In this document: positions 34,216 to 45,058 of the stretch, one piece after another
Layout: every line of letters starts with the position of its first letter
How positions within the stretch are numbered: position 1 is the first letter of the stretch
Assembly: GCF_039535235.1 (NCBI RefSeq)
Contig: NZ_BAAAWU010000001.1
Location: forward strand, 2,914,001-2,978,000
Length of the DNA: 64,000 nt
Reading direction: 5' to 3'
Source of the DNA: Streptomyces roseoviridis
GTDB taxonomy: Bacteria > Actinomycetota > Actinomycetes > Streptomycetales > Streptomycetaceae
Notes under the pieces: generated by a model
The model's input: the letters and a program-made list of their open reading frames with translations, nothing else
Told to the model about the DNA's origin: nothing
Databases searched by the model: none
Translations under genes and position numbers: made by a program

Positions 34216-35922
34216 TCAGATCGGCACGATGTCCGGTGCTCCGAGCCGTGCCGCGTCCGCCGTCAGGTCGTCCGGCTGGCGCTGGGACTCGCGCTCCGCC
34301 TCGACCCGCTTCTCGTAGTGCTCGACCTCCTTGTCGATCTGGCCGGCGTCCCAGCCGAGCACCGGGGCCATGAGTTCGGCGCATGCGCGGGCGCTGCGGG
34401 TGCCCCGGTCGAAGGTCTCGATGGAGATGCGGGTGCGCCGGGTGAGGACGTCGTCCAGGTGCCGCGCGCCCTCGTGGGAGGCGGCGTAGACGATCTCGGC
34501 CCGCAGGTAGTCCTCGGCGGCGGGCAGGGGCGCGCCGAGGGACGGGTCGGCGGCGATGAGGTCGAGGAGCTCCTCCGTCAGGGAGCCGTAGCGGTTGAGC
34601 AGGTGCTCGACGCGGGCCACGTGGAGGCCGGTGCGGGCGGCGATGCCGGCGCGGGCGTTCCACAGGGCCTTGTAGCCCTCGGCGCCCAGGAGCGGGGTGT
34701 CCTCGGTGACGCAGGCGGCGACCCGCTTGTCGAGTCCGTGGACGGCCTCGTCGACGGCGTCCTTGGCCATGACCCGGTAGGTCGTGTACTTGCCGCCGGC
34801 GACGACGACCAGTCCGGGCACCGGGTGGGCGACGGTGTGTTCGCGGGAGAGCTTGCTGGTGGCGTCCGACTCGCCGGCGAGCAGGGGGCGCAGGCCCGCG
34901 TAGACGCCCTGGACGTCGTCGCGGGTGAGCGGGGTCGCGAGCACCCCGTTGACGTGCTCCAGGAGGTAGTCGATGTCGGCGCTGGAGGCGGCCGGGTGCG
35001 CCTTGTCGAGGTCCCAGCCGGTGTCGGTGGTGCCGATGATCCAGTGGCGGCCCCAGGGGATGACGAAGAGGACGGACTTCTCGGTGCGCAGGATGAGCCC
35101 GGTGGTGGAGTGGATGCGGTCCTTGGGGACGACCAGGTGGATGCCCTTGGAGGCGCGGACGTGGAACTGGCCGCGCTCGCCGATGAGGGCCTGGGTGTCG
35201 TCGGTCCACACGCCGGTGGCGTTGACGATCTGACGGGCCCTGATCTCGTACTCCCCGCCGGTCTCGACGTCCTGGACGCGGGCGCCGACCACCCGTTCGC
35301 CTTCGCGCAGGAATCCGACGACGCGGGCCCGGCCGGCGACGTGGGCGCCGTAGCTCGCGGCGGTGCGGACGAGGGTGGTGACGAAGCGGGCGTCGTCCAT
35401 CTGGGCGTCGTAGTACTGCAGGGCGCCGACGAGGGCGTCCTTCCGGAGGCAGGGGGCGACCCGCAGGGCGCGCCGGCGGGTGAGGTGCCGGTGCACCGGC
35501 AGGCCGCGGCCGTGGCCCGAGGAGACGGACATCGCGTCGTACAGGGCGACGCCCGAGCCCGCGTACAGCCGCTCCCAGCCCTTGTGCTGCAAGGGGTAGA
35601 GGAAGGGGACGGGCCTGACCAGGTGGGGTGCGAGCCGTTCGAGGAGCAGGCCGCGCTCCTTGAGGGCCTCGCGGACGAGGGCGAAGTCGAGCATCTCCAG
35701 ATAGCGCAGTCCGCCGTGGATCAGCTTGCTCGACCGGCTGGAGGTGCCGGACGCCCAGTCACGGGCCTCGACGAGGCCGGTGGTGAGACCTCTGGTGACG
35801 GAGTCGAGTGCGGTGCCGGCGCCGACGACTCCGGCGCCGACGACCAAGACGTCCAGTTCGCGCTCGGCCATGGCCGCGAGCGCTGCTTCGCGCTCGGCGG
35901 GTCCCAGTGTCGCTGTCCTCAC
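34216..35922 (-). CDS. glpD: Glycerol-3-phosphate dehydrogenase, FAD-dependent
   Basis: 568 residues from a GTG start with GGGAGG upstream. It has the dinucleotide-binding motif VLVVGAGVVGAGTALD (about 25-40), the family signature SSRSSKLIHGGLRYLE and the later DIDYLLEHVN and VAGGKYTTYRVMA motifs. It feeds electrons from glycerol-3-phosphate to the quinone pool, giving dihydroxyacetone phosphate. No glycerol kinase or facilitator gene adjoins it, so it may be a second, stand-alone glpD. Confidence 0.94.
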   Translation of the reverse strand: MRTATLGPAEREAALAAMAERELDVLVVGAGVVGAGTALDSVTRGLTTGLVEARDWASGTSSRSSKLIHGGLRYLEMLDFALVREALKERGLLLERLAPHLVRPVPFLYPLQHKGWERLYAGSGVALYDAMSVSSGHGRGLPVHRHLTRRRALRVAPCLRKDALVGALQYYDAQMDDARFVTTLVRTAASYGAHVAGRARVVGFLREGERVVGARVQDVETGGEYEIRARQIVNATGVWTDDTQALIGERGQFHVRASKGIHLVVPKDRIHSTTGLILRTEKSVLFVIPWGRHWIIGTTDTGWDLDKAHPAASSADIDYLLEHVNGVLATPLTRDDVQGVYAGLRPLLAGESDATSKLSREHTVAHPVPGLVVVAGGKYTTYRVMAKDAVDEAVHGLDKRVAACVTEDTPLLGAEGYKALWNARAGIAARTGLHVARVEHLLNRYGSLTEELLDLIAADPSLGAPLPAAEDYLRAEIVYAASHEGARHLDDVLTRRTRISIETFDRGTRSARACAELMAPVLGWDAGQIDKEVEHYEKRVEAERESQRQPDDLTADAARLGAPDIVPI

Positions 35923-36223
35923 GGCTGCTGCCTCCCGTCGTCCCCCGTGTGTCGGCGGTCCGGTCCCACCCGCCCCCGGGTGCGGCCCGCACCGCCGGCC
36001 GCCCGACGCGTGTGGTCCGGCTCACAGTCTCGATTCTGTCCCGCCCTCGCGACTTCAGCCACCGCCCCGGCCCCAGCCTGTGGACAACACTCGGCGACGC
36101 TCCACCGTCCAATACGACATATCGGTCATATTTACGCTTAGTCTGACATTGCGTCAGCCCCCTTCGGTCCACAGGGGTTGCGCACCACGTCCCCTCCGGC
36201 TACTGGGAAGGACGGCCCACCCC
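35923..36223. promoter_or_regulatory. 301-bp divergent region, glpD / nucleotide-sugar dehydrogenase
   Basis: The stretch 36105-36160 is distinctly AT-rich and should hold promoter elements. It contains GAC-ATATCG-GTC and CTGAC-N5-GTCAG (36143-36157) inverted repeats and TAGTCT at 36139-36144, a possible -10 for the rightward gene. No gene is visible. Confidence 0.45.
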
Positions 36224-37486
36224 ATGCCCGCTGATCTCGCCGTCATCGGCCTCGGTCACCACGGACTCCCCCTCGCCCAGGCAGCCACCGCCGCCGGCAT
36301 CGCCACCGTCGGCTACGACACCGATCCACGCCCCGTCGCCGAGCTCGCCGCCGGGCGGCCCCCCGTCGACGGCTCCCTCACCGCCGCCGAGATCCGCCGG
36401 ATGCTCTCCGCCGGCTTCCGGCCCGCGCTCGATTCCGCCGAGCTCGGGCGGGTCCGCACGGCCGTCATCTGCGCTCCCACCCCACCGGGACCGGACGGCG
36501 CACTCGACCTCACCGCCGTGACCGACGCCGCCCGCTCCCTCGCCGCGCGGCTGCGCCCCCACACCACCGTCCTCCTGGAGTCACCGGTGCCGCCCGGCAC
36601 CACCGAGGGGCCGCTGCGCGACCTGCTGGAGCGAGGCTCCGGGCTGCGCGCCGGCCGCGACTTCCACCTGGCCTACTCCCCCGGCCGCCTCGACCCCGGC
36701 CGCCGCGCGCCCGGCGGGGCCCAGGGCGCCCACGCGCTCGCCGGCACGCCCAAGGTGATCGGCGGCCTGACCCCGGCCTGCACCGAGTCCGCCGCCGCCT
36801 TCTACGGCCGCCTCACCGACAAGGTGGTCCGCGCGCGCGGGCCGCGCGAGGCCGAGACGGTCAAGCTCCTGGAGACCAACTTCCGGCACGTCAACATCGC
36901 CCTCGTCAACGAGATGGCGGTGCTCTGTCATGAGATCGGCGTCGACCTCTGGGACGTCATCCGCTGCGCCGAGACCAAGCCCTTCGGCTTCCAGGCCTTC
37001 CGCCCCGGACCCGGCGTCGGCGGCCACGGCGTCCCCGTCGACCGCCTGGGCGGCCACCGCCCGCTGCGCCTCGTGGAACTCGCCGGCCAGGTCAACGAGC
37101 GCATGCCGCAGTACGTCGTCCAGCGCAGCGCCACGCTCCTCAACGAGCACGGCAAGTCCGCCCGCGGCGCCCGGGTGCTCCTGCTCGGCATCACGTACAA
37201 ACCCGATCTCGCCGACCGGCAGGGCTCCCCCGCCGACGAGATCGCCCGCCGGCTGATGGACCTGGGCGCCCAGCTCAGCTATCACGACCCGTACGTCCCC
37301 GACTGGCGCGTCCGCGAGCTGCCCGTCCCCCGCGCCGACTCGCTCTACGAGGCCGCCGCCCACGCCGACCTCACGATCCTGCTCCAGCACCACCGCACCT
37401 ACGACCTCCAGGGCCTGTCGGTGAAGGCCCAGCTCCTCCTGGACACCCGCGGCGCCACCCCCGCGGGAGCGGCCCACCGGCTGTGA
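36224..37486 (+). CDS. Nucleotide-sugar dehydrogenase (WecC-like) lacking the catalytic Cys
   Basis: 420 residues. An N-terminal NAD-binding domain (LAVIGLGHHGLPLAQAA) precedes a central domain with the conserved Lys/Asn segment ETVKLLETNFRHVNIALVNE, and a C-terminal UDP-binding domain (LLGITYKPDLADRQGSPA). The family oxidises UDP-HexNAc or UDP-glucose to the uronic acid through a catalytic Cys in GGHCIPVDP. Here that segment reads GGHGVPVDRLGG: the Cys codon is GGC glycine. The full two-step oxidation should therefore fail. It starts at ATG with GGGAAGGA upstream and stands alone. Confidence 0.83.
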   Translation: MPADLAVIGLGHHGLPLAQAATAAGIATVGYDTDPRPVAELAAGRPPVDGSLTAAEIRRMLSAGFRPALDSAELGRVRTAVICAPTPPGPDGALDLTAVTDAARSLAARLRPHTTVLLESPVPPGTTEGPLRDLLERGSGLRAGRDFHLAYSPGRLDPGRRAPGGAQGAHALAGTPKVIGGLTPACTESAAAFYGRLTDKVVRARGPREAETVKLLETNFRHVNIALVNEMAVLCHEIGVDLWDVIRCAETKPFGFQAFRPGPGVGGHGVPVDRLGGHRPLRLVELAGQVNERMPQYVVQRSATLLNEHGKSARGARVLLLGITYKPDLADRQGSPADEIARRLMDLGAQLSYHDPYVPDWRVRELPVPRADSLYEAAAHADLTILLQHHRTYDLQGLSVKAQLLLDTRGATPAGAAHRL

Positions 37487-37517
37487 GCGGGCCGGCCGCC
37501 GCGACCGGGCCGATGCG

Positions 37518-37553
37518 CGAAGGGCCCCGCACCACCCGGTGCGGGGCCCTTCG
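37518..37553. terminator. Bidirectional terminator, perfect 16-bp stem
   Basis: A perfect 16-bp inverted repeat with a four-base loop between the convergent nucleotide-sugar dehydrogenase and guaB3 genes. Confidence 0.87.
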
Positions 37554-37572
37554 CCGTGCGTGGAGTACGGGG

Positions 37573-38697
37573 TCAGCGCTTGTGCTGGGCGTCGGCGACC
37601 GTGACCTCGACGCGCTGGAACTCCTTGAGCTCGCTGTAGCCCGTGGTGGCCATCGCGCGGCGCAGGGCGCCGAAGAAGTTCATCGAGCCGTCGGGGGTGT
37701 GCGACGGACCGGCGAGGATCTCCTCGGTCGTACCGACGATCCCCAGGTCGACGAGCTTGCCGCGCGGCACGTCCTCGTGGACGGCCTCCATGCCCCAGTG
37801 GTGGCCCTTGCCGGGGGCGTCCGTGGCGCGGGCGAGCGGGGAGCCGATCATGACGGCGTCGGCGCCGCAGGCGATCGCCTTGGGCAGGTCGCCGGACCAG
37901 CCGACACCGCCGTCCGCGATGACGTGCACGTAACGGCCGCCGGACTCGTCCATGTAGTCCCGGCGGGCCGCGGCCACGTCGGCGACGGCGGTGGCCATCG
38001 GGACCTGGATGCCGAGCACGTTGCGGGTGGTGTGGGCGGCGCCGCCGCCGAAGCCGACCAGGACGCCCGCGGCGCCGGTGCGCATCAGGTGCAGGGCCGC
38101 GGTGTAGGTGGCGCAGCCGCCGACGATGACCGGGACGTCCAGCTCGTAGATGAACTGCTTCAGGTTCAGCGGCTCGGCCGCGCCGGAGACGTGCTCGGCG
38201 GAGACGGTCGTGCCGCGGATGACGAAGATGTCCACGCCGGCGTCGACGACGGCCTTGGAGAACTGGGCGGTGCGCTGCGGGGAGAGCGCGGCGGCGGTGA
38301 CCACACCCGAGTCGCGCACCTCCTTGATGCGCTGCCCGATCAGCTCTTCCTTGATCGGGGCGGCGTAGATCTCCTGCAGACGGCGGGTCGCGGCGGCCTC
38401 GTCGAGCTCGGCGATCTCGTCGAGCAGCGGCTGCGGGTCCTCGTAGCGGGTCCACAGGCCCTCGAGGTTGAGCACGCCGAGGCCGCCCAGCTCGCCGATG
38501 CGGATGGCGGTCTGCGGCGAGACGACCGAGTCCATCGGGGCGGCCAGGAAGGGCAGCTCGAAGCGGTAGGCGTCGATCTGCCAGGCGATCGAGACCTCCT
38601 TCGGGTCCCGGGTGCGCCGGCTCGGTACGACGGCGATGTCGTCGAACGCGTACGCCCTGCGGCCGCGCTTGCCGCGCCCGATCTCGATCTCAGTCAC
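37573..38697 (-). CDS. guaB3: GuaB3 family IMP dehydrogenase-related protein
   Basis: 374 residues from a GTG start. It is a TIM barrel of the IMPDH/GMP-reductase family without CBS domains, as usual for GuaB3. Recognisable are FLAAPMDSVVSPQTA, IADGGVGWSGDLPKAIACGADAVMIGSPLA and the flap-like HHWGMEA. The loop that carries the catalytic Cys in IMPDH (GSICTT in the guaB next door) reads GGAAHTT here, so the nucleophile is missing. The function of actinobacterial GuaB3 is unsettled. It lies downstream of guaB on the same strand with a hairpin between them. Confidence 0.9.
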   Translation of the reverse strand: MTEIEIGRGKRGRRAYAFDDIAVVPSRRTRDPKEVSIAWQIDAYRFELPFLAAPMDSVVSPQTAIRIGELGGLGVLNLEGLWTRYEDPQPLLDEIAELDEAAATRRLQEIYAAPIKEELIGQRIKEVRDSGVVTAAALSPQRTAQFSKAVVDAGVDIFVIRGTTVSAEHVSGAAEPLNLKQFIYELDVPVIVGGCATYTAALHLMRTGAAGVLVGFGGGAAHTTRNVLGIQVPMATAVADVAAARRDYMDESGGRYVHVIADGGVGWSGDLPKAIACGADAVMIGSPLARATDAPGKGHHWGMEAVHEDVPRGKLVDLGIVGTTEEILAGPSHTPDGSMNFFGALRRAMATTGYSELKEFQRVEVTVADAQHKR

Positions 38698-38749
38698 GAT
38701 GTGTGGCCTTTCCCTCTACGTCTGCGCCTACCAGTATCCCCGACACACG

Positions 38750-38792
38750 CGCGTGGGGCGGCTCCGGCCACATGCCGGAACCGCCCCACGCG
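38750..38792 (-). terminator. Hairpin between guaB and guaB3
   Basis: CGTGGGGCGG pairs with CCGCCCCACG (38752-38761 with 38781-38790), with an inner CCGGC/GCCGG pairing. It is just past the guaB stop codon and before guaB3, so it may reduce read-through. Confidence 0.72.
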
Positions 38793-38802
38793 TCGCGCAG
38801 CG

Positions 38803-41158
<2,356 letters not shown>

Positions 41159-41268
41159 CCCCTGCGCCCTCCCCTTCCGCTCGATTCCGGCTCGCTGGTT
41201 CGTCTCGTCCCCGAGGAACTCCACGCCTTCAAGGATGCGGCATTCCGCGGGGAAGTGACACAAGCCCA

Positions 41269-41294
41269 CCCCGTCCGCCCCGTGGCGGACGGGG
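41269..41294 (-). terminator. bldM terminator hairpin
   Basis: A perfect 11-bp stem, CCCCGTCCGCC with GGCGGACGGGG, and a four-base loop, 20 bases beyond the bldM stop codon. Confidence 0.75.
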
Positions 41295-41314
41295 ATGCGG
41301 CCGATGGCCGCAGG

Positions 41315-41926
41315 TCAGCGGACCAGACCCCAGCGGAATCCGAGGGCGACGGCGTGCGCCCGGTCGGAGGCGCCGAGCTTCTTGAAGAGGCGGCGGGCGT
41401 GGGTCTTGACCGTGTCCTCGGAGAGGAACAGCTCGCGTCCGATCTCGGCGTTGGACCGGCCGTGGCTCATGCCTTCGAGGACCTGGATCTCACGGGCGGT
41501 GAGGGTGGGCGCGGCGCCCATCTCGGCCGACCGCAGCCGGCGCGGGGCGAGCCGCCAGGTCGGGTCGGCGAGGGCCTGGGTGACGGTGGCCCGCAGCTCG
41601 GCGCGCGAGGCGTCCTTGTGCAGATAGCCACGGGCACCGGCGGCGACGGCGAGCGCCACGCCGTCCAGGTCCTCGGCGACGGTGAGCATGATGATGCGGG
41701 CGCCCGGATCCGCGGAGAGCAGCCGGCGGACGGTTTCCACGCCGCCCAGGCCGGGCATGCGCACGTCCATCAGGATCAGGTCCGAACGGTCCGCGCCCCA
41801 GCGGCGGAGGACTTCCTCGCCGTTGGCCGCGGTGGTCACGCGCTCGACGCCGGGCACGGTCGCGACCGCGCGGCGGAGCGCCTCTCGGGCAAGCGGGGAG
41901 TCGTCGCAGACGAGCACGGATGTCAT
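41315..41926 (-). CDS. bldM: Developmental response regulator BldM
   Basis: 203 residues from ATG with GGAGG upstream. The receiver domain has the DD pocket (LVCDDSPLAREAL), Asp in LILMDVRMPG (about residue 54) and Lys in LHKDAS. The LuxR-type HTH is LTAREIQVLEGMSHGRSNAEIG through DTVKTHARRLFKKLG. I recognise it as BldM, an orphan regulator needed for aerial hyphae; it works as a homodimer and as a heterodimer with WhiI. No kinase gene is nearby, as expected. A sigma-BldN promoter is visible upstream, and whiD is divergent. Confidence 0.95.
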   Translation of the reverse strand: MTSVLVCDDSPLAREALRRAVATVPGVERVTTAANGEEVLRRWGADRSDLILMDVRMPGLGGVETVRRLLSADPGARIIMLTVAEDLDGVALAVAAGARGYLHKDASRAELRATVTQALADPTWRLAPRRLRSAEMGAAPTLTAREIQVLEGMSHGRSNAEIGRELFLSEDTVKTHARRLFKKLGASDRAHAVALGFRWGLVR

Positions 41927-42058
41927 GCCTGACCTCCGCGGCCCTCGCAGCTGATGCGCGTCACCTTGAGCCTCCAGGGCTGGTACGAATCGTCACCTGT
42001 GCGGTCGAGCCCTCGGACACCTGCCCGAGCGCTTCTTCCTTCAACCGCCTCCGCACTC

Positions 42059-42086
42059 TCAACGACGGTCACTCGAAAGAGTTACG
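42059..42086 (-). promoter_or_regulatory. Sigma-BldN promoter of bldM
   Basis: On the minus strand CGTAAC (42086-42081), exactly 16 bases, then CGTTGA (42064-42059). This is a perfect match to the sigma-BldN consensus as I know it. The start would be near 42052, giving a leader of about 125 bases before the bldM ATG. Confidence 0.88.
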
Positions 42087-42179
42087 GGTCGGACGGCCGC
42101 CTTCGGCACTCTACGTAAGGGACCGTACGCGGAGGAGAGCGTCGCAGGTCATCCGTCCTTCACCTCGAAGCTATGCCCC

Positions 42180-42400
42180 ATTTAGCGGGTTTTCTTCCCT
42201 TTTCGCGGTGTCTGTGGCTAGATTCGCAATGAGTCATATTTACATCTACTCAGTCAGTAGTTGTACGGTCGGATCGTTCCCGCGGGAGCGGGTAACCGAG
42301 ACCCCATGAGGGGCGAACCGCCCCCGTCCACCAGCCATCCACCCGCAGCCATCCACCCGCCCACCTATCCGTTCGACACGGTTTCAAGGGGACAAGCGCA
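42180..42400 (+). promoter_or_regulatory. AT-rich promoter region of whiD
   Basis: This is the AT-rich right half of the 474-bp bldM-whiD spacer. TAGATT at 42219-42224 is a good -10 box without a canonical -35. A second AT-rich stretch (42230-42270) with short CAGT repeats could hold another promoter. A small hairpin lies near 42280. The ribosome site AAGGGGAC precedes the whiD ATG. Confidence 0.5.
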
Positions 42401-42778
42401 ATGGCAGATTTCTCCCGCCTTCCCGGACCCAACGCCGATCTGTGGGACTGGCAGCTCCTCGCGGCCTGCCGAGGAGTCGACAGCTCGCTGTTCTTCCACC
42501 CCGAGGGAGAGCGCGGCGCGGCACGGAGTGCGCGCGAGAACTCGGCTAAAGAGGTCTGCATGCGGTGCCCGGTGCGCGCGGAGTGCGCGGCACACGCACT
42601 CGCCGTACGAGAGCCCTACGGCGTCTGGGGCGGCCTCACCGAGGACGAACGCGAGGAGCTCATGGGCCGGGCGCGCAACCGCCTGGTCACCACGTCGGCC
42701 CCGACGGCCCACGCGGCCCCCTCCGGAGCCGCGACGCGGGCCTCGGCCGCGAGCTCGGCAGGCGTGGCCCACGCCTGA
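42401..42778 (+). CDS. whiD: WhiB-family regulator WhiD
   Basis: 125 residues from ATG. The four iron-sulfur cysteines are C23, C53, C56 and C62 (LAACRG, EVCMRCPVRAEC). The WhiB signature GVWGG follows, then a basic tail. WhiB proteins bind a [4Fe-4S] cluster and the principal sigma factor. This one matches WhiD, needed for spore maturation and the counterpart of mycobacterial WhiB3, and its place beside bldM supports that. The Ala/Ser-rich C-terminal tail is of variable type. Confidence 0.93.
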   Translation: MADFSRLPGPNADLWDWQLLAACRGVDSSLFFHPEGERGAARSARENSAKEVCMRCPVRAECAAHALAVREPYGVWGGLTEDEREELMGRARNRLVTTSAPTAHAAPSGAATRASAASSAGVAHA

Positions 42779-42879
42779 AGTAACGTTTCTTCACCCTGAG
42801 CAGGGAAAAACCACACGCCTTCGCCTCAATTCGGCGGAGAGCACGGGAAGGTGACGGGGTGACGCACCGGACCGGCGCC

Positions 42880-43196
42880 CACCCGGACCGGCGCTCCGTA
42901 GTTCCGCGCGGCCCCGGCACACGACCCTGACGCGCTCCGGCGGCCACCCGGACGGCCCGACCCCGGGCCACCCGTACGGCCGGACCCGGAGGCAGGCCCG
43001 TCGCCCGTACGGCGGCGGAGCCGTCACCCGCACGGACGCGCGCCGCTCACTCCGGCGGCCGCACGCCCTCACCCGGACGGTCCACGGCCGTTCACCCGCA
43101 CGGCGCAGGGCGCTGAGCCGGACGGGGACGCGAATCCACCCGTACGGCGGGCGGAGGGACCACCCGTACGGCGGCAGCGGGGTGTCACCCGATCGG
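42880..43196. repeat. Dispersed array of about ten CACCCGnACGG units
   Basis: In the 438-base gene-free stretch between whiD and the LysR gene, an 11-base unit with consensus CACCCG(T/G/C)ACGG occurs at 42880, 42945, 42969, 43002 (CGCCCG variant), 43025, 43070, 43093, 43137, 43161 and 43186 (degenerate). The spacing is irregular. No ORF runs through it. Confidence 0.8.
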
Positions 43197-43216
43197 CCTC
43201 GGGAGCGTGACCCCGG

Positions 43217-44149
43217 TCAGGCCGCCCCGGCGGTCCTCGCGTGGCCCACGGCGCGGCGGGCGGCCCGGCCGAGTTCGTCCAGAGTGGCCGCGACGGCCGG
43301 GACCTGGGCCAGGTCCGGAAGGGTCAGCGCCACGATCTCCCGCTCCACGGGCGGCTCCACCGTCACGGCGACGGCCCCCCTCGGCCGTACGGACTCGATG
43401 GCCAGCTCCGGCAGGACGGCGACGCCGAGCCCCGCGCCCACCAGGCCCACCACGGCCGGGTAGTCGTCGGTGGCGAAGTCGATCCGGGGCGTGAAGCCCG
43501 CCCGCTCGCAGACGTCCACCAGCTGGCGACGGCAGCGGGGGCAGCCCGCGATCCAGGGGTCCTCTGCCAGTTCGCCGATGGTGACCGACCCGGCGCCGGC
43601 CAGCCGGTGGCCCTCCGGGACGAGCCCGACGAGGCGGTCGGCGAGCAGCGGACGGACCACCAGGTCCTCCCAGCTGTCCGGTCCCGCGGGCCCCGTCCCG
43701 TACCGGAAGGCGAGCGCCACGTCGCAGTCGCCCTCGCGCAGCATCTCCACCGAGCGCGGCGGCTCGGCCTCCACGAGGGAGACCCGGGTGCCGGGGTGGG
43801 CGGCGCGCAGGGCGGCCAGGGCGGTGGGGACGAGGGTGGAGCTGCCGCTCGGGAAGGACACCAGCCGCACCCGGCCGGCCCGCAGACCCGCGATGGCGGC
43901 GACCTCCTCCTCGGCGGCGGTGAGCCCGGCGAGGATGCCGGCGGCGTGCCGGACCAGGGCCTCGCCCGCCTGGGTCAGCCGCATCTCGCGTCCGGTGCGG
44001 ACCAGCAGAGGGGTGCCGGCGGAGGATTCGAGCGCTTTCATCTGCTGGCTCACCGCGGGCTGGGTGCAGCCGAGTTCGCGCGCCGCGGCGGAGAAGGAGC
44101 CGGTGGCGGCGACGGCGCGCAGGACGCGGAGGTGGCGGGCCTCGATCAT
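43217..44149 (-). CDS. LysR-family transcriptional regulator
   Basis: 310 residues. The N-terminal winged helix (HLRVLRAVAATGSFSAAARELG, then CTQPAVSQQMKALE) is clear, followed by a two-lobed effector domain (RVRLVSFPSGSSTLVPTAL... to VAVLPELAI). The CPRCRR segment in the effector domain is Cys-rich. It is divergent from a MOSC-domain gene 90 bases away, with an inverted repeat between them, so it probably controls that gene and itself. Confidence 0.9.
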   Translation of the reverse strand: MIEARHLRVLRAVAATGSFSAAARELGCTQPAVSQQMKALESSAGTPLLVRTGREMRLTQAGEALVRHAAGILAGLTAAEEEVAAIAGLRAGRVRLVSFPSGSSTLVPTALAALRAAHPGTRVSLVEAEPPRSVEMLREGDCDVALAFRYGTGPAGPDSWEDLVVRPLLADRLVGLVPEGHRLAGAGSVTIGELAEDPWIAGCPRCRRQLVDVCERAGFTPRIDFATDDYPAVVGLVGAGLGVAVLPELAIESVRPRGAVAVTVEPPVEREIVALTLPDLAQVPAVAATLDELGRAARRAVGHARTAGAA

Positions 44150-44163
44150 CTTTCGAGCATAAG

Positions 44164-44184
44164 CGCCTCTTGGGTGTCGAGGCG
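44164..44184. promoter_or_regulatory. Candidate LysR operator
   Basis: CGCCTC and GAGGCG form an inverted repeat with nine bases between them, in the 90-base LysR/MOSC divergent region. The position fits a LysR-type activation or recognition site. Confidence 0.45.
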
Positions 44185-44239
44185 AATTCCGCTGCCAAAC
44201 TTTGAGGAGCGGGAGAAAAGCCCTGGTTAGGGTGCCCCC

Positions 44240-44920
44240 ATGGAACTGCTGAGCGTGAACGCGGGCCGCCCCACGGCCGTGGACTACACCAACGCCCCTT
44301 CGGGGAGGACCGGCATCGACAAGCGCCCGGTCGAGGGACCCGTACGGATCGCGGCGCCCGGCCCCGAGGGGGCGAGCGGGGTCGCCGGGGACGCCGTCTG
44401 CGACCTGCGCTTCCACGGCGGAGCCGACCGCGCCGTGTACGCCTTCGCCCGCGAGGACCTGGACCGGTGGGAGGCCGAGCTCGGCCGCACCCTCGCCGCG
44501 GGGTCCTTCGGCGAGAACCTCACCCTCCGCGGCCTGGACGTCAACGGCGCCCTGATCGGCGAGCGCTGGCGGATCGGCGACGAGGTGGTCCTGGAGGTGA
44601 CCGGCGGCCGCATCCCCTGCCGCACCTTCGCCGGCTTCCTGGAGGAGAAGGGCTGGGTCCGCCGCTTCAACGAGTCCGCGGCCGGGCCCGGCGCGCTGCT
44701 CCGCGTGATCACCCCGGGCGAGGTCCGGGCCGGCGACCCGGTGAAGGTCGTCCACCGCCCCTCCCACGGCATCACCGTCGCCCGTCTGCACCACGCGGCC
44801 ACGGCCGACCGGACGCTGCTGCCCGAGACGCTGGTGGCGGCCGAGTGGATGGAGTCGGGGCTGCTCGCGCTCGCGCGCGCGTACACGGAGAAGTACGGCG
44901 AGGAGAGCGGGGAGCGGTAG
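44240..44920 (+). CDS. MOSC domain protein (YiiM-like)
   Basis: 226 residues. The MOSC core contains VCDLRFHGGADRAVYAF (about 53-69), GSFGENLTL and the conserved Cys in GRIPCRTFAGF (about 129). A C-terminal three-helix extension (GITVARLHHAATADRTLLP) is like YiiM. Such proteins bind molybdenum cofactor; YiiM reduces N-hydroxylated compounds such as 6-hydroxylaminopurine. It is probably a detoxifying enzyme under the divergent LysR regulator. Confidence 0.85.
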   Translation: MELLSVNAGRPTAVDYTNAPSGRTGIDKRPVEGPVRIAAPGPEGASGVAGDAVCDLRFHGGADRAVYAFAREDLDRWEAELGRTLAAGSFGENLTLRGLDVNGALIGERWRIGDEVVLEVTGGRIPCRTFAGFLEEKGWVRRFNESAAGPGALLRVITPGEVRAGDPVKVVHRPSHGITVARLHHAATADRTLLPETLVAAEWMESGLLALARAYTEKYGEESGER

Positions 44921-45058
44921 GGGGGACGACGGGGAGGAGGGCGGGGCGGACGACCGGGACCGGCGGGGAGCGGCGCGGACGGACGGCGGGGGGCGGTGCG
45001 GACGGACGCCCTCAACTCCCGCACACGGCGTTCACACGGCGCGGGTTAACGTGCGCCC

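Noticed and set aside
42880..43196. CRISPR array
   Set aside because: The units are only 11 bases, degenerate and irregularly spaced, and there are no cas genes in the window.
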